Assembly: GCA_947468785.1 (NCBI GenBank)
Contig: CANIMS010000072.1
Location: 1-7,603, forward strand
DNA: 7,603 nucleotides
Source of the DNA: Betaproteobacteria bacterium
GTDB taxonomy: Bacteria; Pseudomonadota; Gammaproteobacteria; Burkholderiales; Burkholderiaceae
Direction of reading: 5' to 3'
In this document: positions 1-4,509 of the stretch, one piece after another
Numbering within the stretch: the stretch's first letter is position 1
How the letters are laid out: every line of letters begins with the position of its first letter
Position numbers and translations under genes: made by a program
The notes under the pieces: model-generated
Seen by the model: only the letters and a program-made list of their open reading frames with translations
The model's database searches: none
What the model was told of the DNA's origin: nothing

Positions 1-669
1 GATAGTGAATTCGATCCCTCTAAATCCAATATGGTTTATGGCCCAATCAATAAACCACGCTGGATTTATGCCTGCTCTAAACAATTAATGGATCGGGTCA
101 TTTGGGGTTATGGCATGGAGGGGCTTCGCTTTACCCTCTTCCGTCCATTTAATTGGATTGGGCCTGGCCTCGATAGTATTTACACTCCAAAAGAAGGCTC
201 TTCACGAGTGGTGACTCAGTTCTTAGGCCACATTGTCCGTGGCGAACCGATTAATTTAGTCGATGGTGGTGCACAAAAACGGGCGTTCACCTATATCGAT
301 GATGGTATCGATGCATTGATGCGCATTATTGATAATAAAGATGGTATTGCTAATGGCAAGATCTACAACATTGGCAATCCAAAGAACAATCACTCTGTTC
401 GTGATCTCGCCAATCAAATGCTGGAGATCGCACGTAGTATTCCGGAGTACGCTCAGACAGCAAATGAAGTGAAGATTTTAGAAACCACTTCTGGCGCTTA
501 CTATGGCGAAGGTTATCAAGACGTGCAAAACCGAGTGCCAGCTATTGATAACACGATGAGTGAACTAGGGTGGAAGCCAAGCACGACGATGACCGATGCG
601 CTCAAGAATATATTTGAGGCTTATCGCCAAGATGTGGATAAAGCGCGCCACCTGGTTGATACCGAATAA
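1..669 (+). CDS. arnA: ArnA-type UDP-glucuronate decarboxylase domain, 3' part
   Basis: The reading frame is open from base 1, so the 5' end lies outside the window; 222 residues are visible. The protein is the C-terminal half of an extended short-chain dehydrogenase and closely resembles the dehydrogenase half of enterobacterial ArnA. That domain uses NAD+ to oxidise and decarboxylate UDP-glucuronic acid to UDP-4-keto-pentose, the first committed step toward lipid A Ara4N. Visible marks are the catalytic pair Tyr23/Lys27 of the window (WIYACSK), the block FTLFRPFNWIGP, DGGAQKRAFTYIDDGIDAL, YNIGNP, and YYGEGYQDVQNR near the end. The last includes an Arg that aligns with the decarboxylation Arg of ArnA as I recall it. 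Whether the N-terminal formyltransferase domain is fused, as in E. coli, or is a separate gene cannot be seen. The next gene, arnD, starts 11 bases downstream, which supports an operon and this pathway. Confidence 0.88.
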   Translation, partial: DSEFDPSKSNMVYGPINKPRWIYACSKQLMDRVIWGYGMEGLRFTLFRPFNWIGPGLDSIYTPKEGSSRVVTQFLGHIVRGEPINLVDGGAQKRAFTYIDDGIDALMRIIDNKDGIANGKIYNIGNPKNNHSVRDLANQMLEIARSIPEYAQTANEVKILETTSGAYYGEGYQDVQNRVPAIDNTMSELGWKPSTTMTDALKNIFEAYRQDVDKARHLVDTE

Positions 670-680
670 CACAGTAGTCC

Positions 681-1598
681 ATGGCCAAAATTGCACTAAA
701 GGTAGACATTGATACCTTACGCGGAACTCAAGAAGGCGCGCCGAATCTAGCTCGTACCCTTGAGCGCTTTGGCTTAAAGGCAACTTTCTTATTTAGTCTC
801 GGACCCGATCATACGGGCTGGGCATTAAAGCGTGTTTTTCGTCCTGGCTTTTTGAAAAAAGTAAGTCGTACCTCGGTAGTTGAGCATTATGGAATCAAGA
901 CCTTGCTCTATGGTGTGTTGCTTCCAGGTCCTGATATCGGCAAACAAGCTGCTGCTCAAATGCGGGCAATCGATCAGGCTGGTCACGAAGCAGGTATTCA
1001 TGCATGGGATCATGTGGCCTGGCATGATCAGGTGCGCTATCAAAATCCAAGCTGGACTCGCGCAATGATGCAAAAAAGTTGGGATCGATTTTTAGAGGTC
1101 TTTGGTCATCCACCGAAAACGTATGGCGCAGCAGGTTGGCAAATGAATGAAACTGCTCTTGAGCAACTCGATCAATGGGGAATCAAATACTCCTCCGATG
1201 GCAGAGCTGAACCAAACCTAGTGCCCTATCGTTTGACCCTGCCATCTGGCAAAGCAAAACATATTCAATACCCCACAACACTCCCAACCCTTGATGAATT
1301 AATTGGTGTGGATGATGCAGATGAGTTTGGGGCAGTTGATAAGCTTTTGGCTATTACCCAGAGCAACCCAAACGACCAAGTCTTCACTCTGCATGCAGAA
1401 CTAGAAGGTCAGAAACTACTCCCTGCCTTTGAAAAACTCATCATGGGCTGGCTAAATCAGGGCCACGAGCTTGTCACCATGGGCGAACTTCACCAATCTT
1501 GGGAGGCGACCAAACAACTCGATAAAATAGCTGTATTGCCGCTGACTTGGGGTCAAATCCCCAATCGCAGTGGCGACCTGATTATTCAAAATAACTAA
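681..1598 (+). CDS. arnD: ArnD, undecaprenyl-phosphate-Ara4FN deformylase
   Basis: A 305-residue polysaccharide deacetylase (NodB/CE4 fold) that matches E. coli ArnD along its whole length. ArnD removes the formyl group from undecaprenyl-phosphate-L-Ara4FN at the inner membrane, giving the Ara4N donor for lipid A. The motifs are in order: the first acidic metal motif VDIDT (Asp9, Asp11), PGPDIG near 82-87, the metal-binding pair in HAWDHVAW (His107, His111), the AAGW block at 150-153, YSSDGR near 170-175, YPTTLPTLDELIG at 197-209, and HAELEG (His238, Glu240). All catalytic elements look intact. There is no obvious signal peptide. No strong Shine-Dalgarno sequence precedes the ATG, so translation may depend on coupling to the gene ending 11 bases upstream. 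The start is fixed by the conserved N-terminus MAKIALKVDIDT. Confidence 0.93.
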   Translation: MAKIALKVDIDTLRGTQEGAPNLARTLERFGLKATFLFSLGPDHTGWALKRVFRPGFLKKVSRTSVVEHYGIKTLLYGVLLPGPDIGKQAAAQMRAIDQAGHEAGIHAWDHVAWHDQVRYQNPSWTRAMMQKSWDRFLEVFGHPPKTYGAAGWQMNETALEQLDQWGIKYSSDGRAEPNLVPYRLTLPSGKAKHIQYPTTLPTLDELIGVDDADEFGAVDKLLAITQSNPNDQVFTLHAELEGQKLLPAFEKLIMGWLNQGHELVTMGELHQSWEATKQLDKIAVLPLTWGQIPNRSGDLIIQNN

Positions 1599-1633
1599 AG
1601 CTTTGAGACATAATTAACTAACGAAGGATCATC

Positions 1634-2101
1634 ATGACAGTAGCCATTGGTCAACCCATCCCCTCCTGTGCTGTGCCAGCAACCTCTGGATTAACTTTTA
1701 CTCCAGCTTCTGCACAAGGCAAAAAACTGGTGATCTACTTTTATCCAAAGGATATGACCCCAGGCTGTACAGCGGAGTCTGGTGAATTTAGAGACCATAT
1801 TGACGCCTTTACGAAAGCGAACACCCTAGTCGTCGGAGTTTCTCGAGATAGCCTTAAGTCTCATGATAATTTCCGCAATAAACTTCAACTCCCATTTGAG
1901 CTGATTGCCGATACCGAAGAGAAGCTCTGCCAACTCTTTGGAGTGATGAAGATGAAGAATATGTATGGCAAGCAGGTCCGTGGGGTAGAACGCAGCACCT
2001 TCCTTTTTGACTCCTCTGGTAAGCTCGCAAAAGAGTGGCGCGGCCTCAAGGTTCCTGGCCATGTGGCAGAGGTATTACAAGCGGCCCAAGCCACGAAATA
2101 A
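1634..2101 (+). CDS. bcp: Thioredoxin-dependent peroxiredoxin, Bcp/PrxQ type
   Basis: A 155-residue cytoplasmic peroxiredoxin, the usual length for the Bcp/PrxQ subfamily, which reduces H2O2 and organic hydroperoxides with thioredoxin as reductant. The active site is YPKDMTPGCTAES, with peroxidatic Cys45 in the PGCT motif and Thr42 upstream; the conserved active-site Arg is probably Arg120 in GVERSTFLFD. Position 50, which is the resolving Cys in E. coli Bcp, is Gly here. Cys12 and Cys99 are the only other cysteines, so the enzyme either works as a 1-Cys enzyme or uses a different resolving residue. A good Shine-Dalgarno (GAAGGA, 1623-1628) lies 5 bases before the ATG. The gene is 35 bases after arnD on the same strand and could be co-transcribed, but its function is unrelated to the arn pathway. 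Confidence 0.93.
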   Translation: MTVAIGQPIPSCAVPATSGLTFTPASAQGKKLVIYFYPKDMTPGCTAESGEFRDHIDAFTKANTLVVGVSRDSLKSHDNFRNKLQLPFELIADTEEKLCQLFGVMKMKNMYGKQVRGVERSTFLFDSSGKLAKEWRGLKVPGHVAEVLQAAQATK

Positions 2102-2128
2102 TTTTTACCAAAATTTGCTCTTAGGTGC

Positions 2129-2156
2129 TTGCAAACCCCAAAAAATGGGGTAAAGT
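2129..2156 (+). promoter_or_regulatory. Possible sigma70-type promoter for the RNA upstream of phoH
   Basis: TTGCAA (2129-2134) and TAAAGT (2151-2156) are 16 bases apart and each matches the consensus boxes at 4 of 6 positions. An A/T-rich stretch lies upstream. The spacer and -10 edge contain a small inverted repeat, ACCCC...GGGGT (2135-2151). It has no T-run after it, so it does not look like a terminator for bcp. Transcription would begin near 2162-2165. This is a judgement by eye and promoter prediction of this kind is error-prone. Confidence 0.4.
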
Positions 2157-2162
2157 AAATCC

Positions 2163-2324
2163 ATATGCACCGTAAGCGACGGGAAAGTCTGACAATCCGT
2201 TTGAATCAGGAACCTGATTACTTCAGAACAGGTTTGGAGACTAACCCCCGCCATTTTTTAGAACTCACTGCAACCCGTTTCGTAATAAACCGTCAATGCA
2301 CTCAGCTTGGCGGTTTTTTCTTTT
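2163..2324 (+). ncRNA. Structured RNA or phoH leader of unknown class
   Basis: The 235 bases between bcp and phoH hold no credible open reading frame but can fold well. A long imperfect stem joins GCG-GGG-AGTCT (2176-2190, with AC and AA bulges) to AGACT-CCC-CGC (2238-2251, with AA and C bulges). It continues inward as CAAtCC (2193-2198) with GGtTTG (2231-2236). Inside it is the hairpin AATCAG-GAAC-CTGATT with 2204-2219. A roughly 35-base linker then leads to an intrinsic terminator. The possible promoter, folded body and terminator together give an RNA of about 160 bases. I compared it mentally with 6S, SRP, tmRNA, RNase P and the common riboswitches (TPP, cobalamin, glycine, SAH, ZTP, guanidine) and recognised none. 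It may be a free small RNA, or a cis-acting leader that controls phoH by premature termination. Confidence 0.45.
2287..2324 (+). terminator. Intrinsic terminator just upstream of phoH
   Basis: AAACCGTCAA (2287-2296) pairs with TTGGCGGTTT (2307-2316) over 10 pairs with one G-T wobble, around a 10-base loop. The T-run from 2314 to 2324 is broken by a single C. The T-run touches the phoH ribosome-binding site, leaving no room for a normal promoter between the terminator and phoH. Any phoH transcript starting upstream must read through this site. Confidence 0.8.
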
Positions 2325-2330
2325 AGGAGA
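2325..2330 (+). promoter_or_regulatory. Ribosome-binding site that fixes the phoH start
   Basis: AGGAGA lies 6 bases before the ATG at 2337. It supports that ATG rather than the in-frame TTG at 2307, which falls inside the terminator stem. Confidence 0.8.
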
Positions 2331-2336
2331 GTCTGC

Positions 2337-3986
2337 ATGCCATTGCCCCCAATCCCGACCCAAATTGCTGATCAAGTGAAACTTGGCCGTAAGGACACTC
2401 CGGATTTAAAGAAACGTCCCGCACCAGCAAAAGTGGTAGCGATGGAAGCTTCGGATTGGGTTAATGATGCAAATGAAGACTTATCGGATGCCGAGTTTGC
2501 TCTAGAAAAGATCAAGAGCGATCACCGATCACTAGACGGCGATAAAAAAGAATCTACGCCAGCAAAACCAAAGCGCGTTGTCCGCACTGGTCCACCAAGC
2601 TTATTTGTCCTAGATACCAATGTCTTGATGCATGATCCAAGTTCACTGTTTCGCTTCTCGGAGCATGATTTGTATTTACCAATGACTACGCTCGAAGAGC
2701 TAGACAATCATAAAAAAGGAATGACTGAAGTTGCTCGCAATGCCCGTACAGTTAGCAGATCCCTCGATCAGCTGATTGCTGGCACTAGCGGAACCTTAGA
2801 TGAAGGCATCCCCCTGAATAAGCTTGGCAACCAAGATGTATCTGGACGCCTCTTTTTCCAAACGAAACTGTCGACTCAAGCACTACCCGAAGGACTGCCT
2901 GAAGGTAAAGGTGACAATCTGATTTTGGCCGTGGTCAGCGAGCTACAAAAAACACGTCAGGGTCAAGAAGTGGTGTTGGTATCTAAAGATATCAACATGC
3001 GCATCAAAGCGCGCGCCCTGGGCTTGCCTGCTGAAGATTATTTTAATGACCAAGTATTAGAAGATCGTGACTTAATGTATTCAGGAGTCATGAGTCTCTC
3101 CGCTGACTTCTGGCCAAAACATGGCAAAGATATGGAAAGTTGGGCAGATTCTAAATCGGGAACAATGTTTTACCGAGTTACCGGTCCATCAGTACCGAGT
3201 ATGCTGGTCAATCAATTTGTATATCAAGAGAATCCAGACGGCTCATCACCGTTTTATGCCCACGTTCGCGAAATCAATGGCAAAACGGCTCTACTACAAA
3301 CTCTTAGAGACTTTTCTCACCAGAAAAATAATGTTTGGAGTGTGACTGCCCGCAATCGCGAGCAAAACTTTGCCATGAACTTACTCATGAATCCTGATGT
3401 CGATTTTGTAACCCTGCTCGGCCAAGCCGGTACTGGTAAAACCTTATTAGCCCTGGCTGCTGGCTTAGAACAAGTTCTGGATAGCAAGCGCTATAACGAG
3501 ATTATTATTACGCGCGCGACCGTTCCGGTAGGCGAAGACATTGGCTTCTTACCAGGAACAGAAGAGGAAAAGATGCAACCCTGGATGGGCGCTTTTGATG
3601 ACAATCTTGAAGTTCTCCAGCGCAATGATGATAGTGCTGGAGAGTGGGGTCGTGCAGCTACTCAAGAATTGATTCGTTCACGCATCAAAGTCAAAAGCAT
3701 GAACTTTATGCGCGGTAGAACATTTGTAAGTAAATTTGTCATCATTGATGAAGCGCAGAACTTAACACCAAAACAAATGAAAACCTTGGTTACCCGAGCA
3801 GGTCCAGGAACTAAGATTGTTTGTTTAGGCAATATCGCTCAGATTGATACCCCCTACCTCACTGAAGGTTCATCGGGCTTAACGTATGTAGTCGATCGCT
3901 TTAAAGGCTGGCGTCATGGCGGACATATCACCCTAGCACGCGGCGAGCGCTCACGTCTTGCGGATCATGCTGCTGACGCGCTGTAA
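2337..3986 (+). CDS. phoH: PIN domain-PhoH family ATPase
   Basis: A 549-residue two-domain protein of the PIN-PhoH (PhoH2/YlaK-like) type. Residues 1-85 are a charged, probably flexible leader. The PIN nuclease domain spans about 88-240, with acidic metal ligands likely at Asp93 (VLDTNVLMHD), Glu120 (TTLEELD), Asp193 (KGDN) and Asp218 (SKDINM). The PhoH P-loop ATPase domain spans about 340-549, with Walker A GQAGTGKT (362-369), the TRATVPVGEDIGFLPG block (392-407) and Walker B VIIDEAQN (468-475, Asp471/Glu472). Family members are thought to be ATP-driven RNA helicase/ribonucleases, but the cellular role in this group is not settled, and the PhoH name comes from phosphate-starvation genes in E. 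coli. The start at 2337 is chosen from AGGAGA 6 bases upstream. Its leader contains a terminator, so attenuation is a possible control. Its last 20 bases overlap the next gene. Confidence 0.93.
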   Translation: MPLPPIPTQIADQVKLGRKDTPDLKKRPAPAKVVAMEASDWVNDANEDLSDAEFALEKIKSDHRSLDGDKKESTPAKPKRVVRTGPPSLFVLDTNVLMHDPSSLFRFSEHDLYLPMTTLEELDNHKKGMTEVARNARTVSRSLDQLIAGTSGTLDEGIPLNKLGNQDVSGRLFFQTKLSTQALPEGLPEGKGDNLILAVVSELQKTRQGQEVVLVSKDINMRIKARALGLPAEDYFNDQVLEDRDLMYSGVMSLSADFWPKHGKDMESWADSKSGTMFYRVTGPSVPSMLVNQFVYQENPDGSSPFYAHVREINGKTALLQTLRDFSHQKNNVWSVTARNREQNFAMNLLMNPDVDFVTLLGQAGTGKTLLALAAGLEQVLDSKRYNEIIITRATVPVGEDIGFLPGTEEEKMQPWMGAFDDNLEVLQRNDDSAGEWGRAATQELIRSRIKVKSMNFMRGRTFVSKFVIIDEAQNLTPKQMKTLVTRAGPGTKIVCLGNIAQIDTPYLTEGSSGLTYVVDRFKGWRHGGHITLARGERSRLADHAADAL

Positions 3987-4506
3987 TAAAGCCCATTCAT
4001 GCCGCACTCTGATTGGGTGCGGCATTTTTATTTGCGCCTTACTGATTCTGAATGGTTGCAGCACTTTCAGCGGCAGACCAGCCAGTTCCAAAGTCGCTCA
4101 ATTTAAACAAGATACGAGTGTTGGCACAGAAGATATTTCTATCGCTGCTGTTGGCTTAGTTGGGGTGCCTTATCGTTACGGGGGAAACAATCCCAAAGCA
4201 GGATTTGATTGCAGCGGCCTCATTGGCTATGTATATCTCAAATCAGCCAATATCAAACTCCCTCGTACTATTCAGGATATGAGTGCTAGGGGTCAAAGCA
4301 TCAATGATCAAGCCCCTGCTCCAGGAGATCTAGTGTTCTTCAATACCACTGGTGATAAGTACTCACACGCAGGGATTTATGTAGGCAAGGGTCGATTTGT
4401 TCATGCCCCTAGTTCTGGCGGCACTGTGAGACTTGAGCAAATTGAGAGTCCGTACTGGGCATCAAGATTTACTGAAGCCCGAAGATTAGTAGCAAGCTCT
4501 CAATAA
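3967..4506 (+). CDS. NlpC/P60 family lipoprotein, probable peptidoglycan endopeptidase
   Basis: A 179-residue secreted lipoprotein. Residues 1-30 form a signal peptide: an n-region with Arg5, Lys8 and Arg13, a hydrophobic core from about 15 to 28, and the lipobox LNGC with lipidated Cys31. Residues about 56-175 are an NlpC/P60 papain-like domain with catalytic Cys82 (FDCSGL), His134 (YSHAGIY) and His146 (FVHAPS). Such enzymes cut peptide stems of peptidoglycan, typically the D-Glu-diaminopimelate bond; the small single-domain form resembles E. coli Spr/MepS and NlpC. The ATG at 3967 is the only ATG that keeps the signal peptide; a TTG at 3958 is in frame but adds nothing. It overlaps the phoH stop by 20 bases and has no clear Shine-Dalgarno, which suggests coupling to phoH translation. 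A strong terminator hairpin lies within codons 11-23. The gene ends 3 bases from the convergent dnaB stop. Confidence 0.88.
   Translation: MLLTRCNKAHSCRTLIGCGIFICALLILNGCSTFSGRPASSKVAQFKQDTSVGTEDISIAAVGLVGVPYRYGGNNPKAGFDCSGLIGYVYLKSANIKLPRTIQDMSARGQSINDQAPAPGDLVFFNTTGDKYSHAGIYVGKGRFVHAPSSGGTVRLEQIESPYWASRFTEARRLVASSQ
3999..4033 (+). terminator. Intrinsic terminator inside the lipoprotein signal-peptide codons
   Basis: ATGCCGCACTC (3999-4009) pairs with GGGTGCGGCAT (4015-4025) over 11 pairs, with one G-T wobble and a 5-base loop, followed by TTTTATTT. It begins 12 bases after the phoH stop codon, the usual place for a phoH terminator. It is nevertheless inside the coding region of the next gene. 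A ribosome translating the lipoprotein start would disrupt it. Confidence 0.75.
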
Positions 4507-4509
4507 ATC

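Noticed and set aside
2135..2151. ACCCC/GGGGT inverted repeat as the bcp terminator
   Set aside because: The stem is only 5 pairs and no T-run follows; it fits better as part of a possible promoter spacer.
2161..2320. 6S RNA, SRP RNA, or a known riboswitch in the bcp-phoH gap
   Set aside because: None of the conserved motifs I know for these classes is present, so no named class is assigned.
2307..2336. Upstream TTG start for phoH adding 10 residues
   Set aside because: It lies inside the terminator stem and has no ribosome-binding site; the ATG at 2337 has AGGAGA at good spacing.
3958..3966. TTG start for the NlpC/P60 lipoprotein
   Set aside because: It adds only three residues and is not preceded by a better binding site; the ATG at 3967 gives a complete signal peptide.
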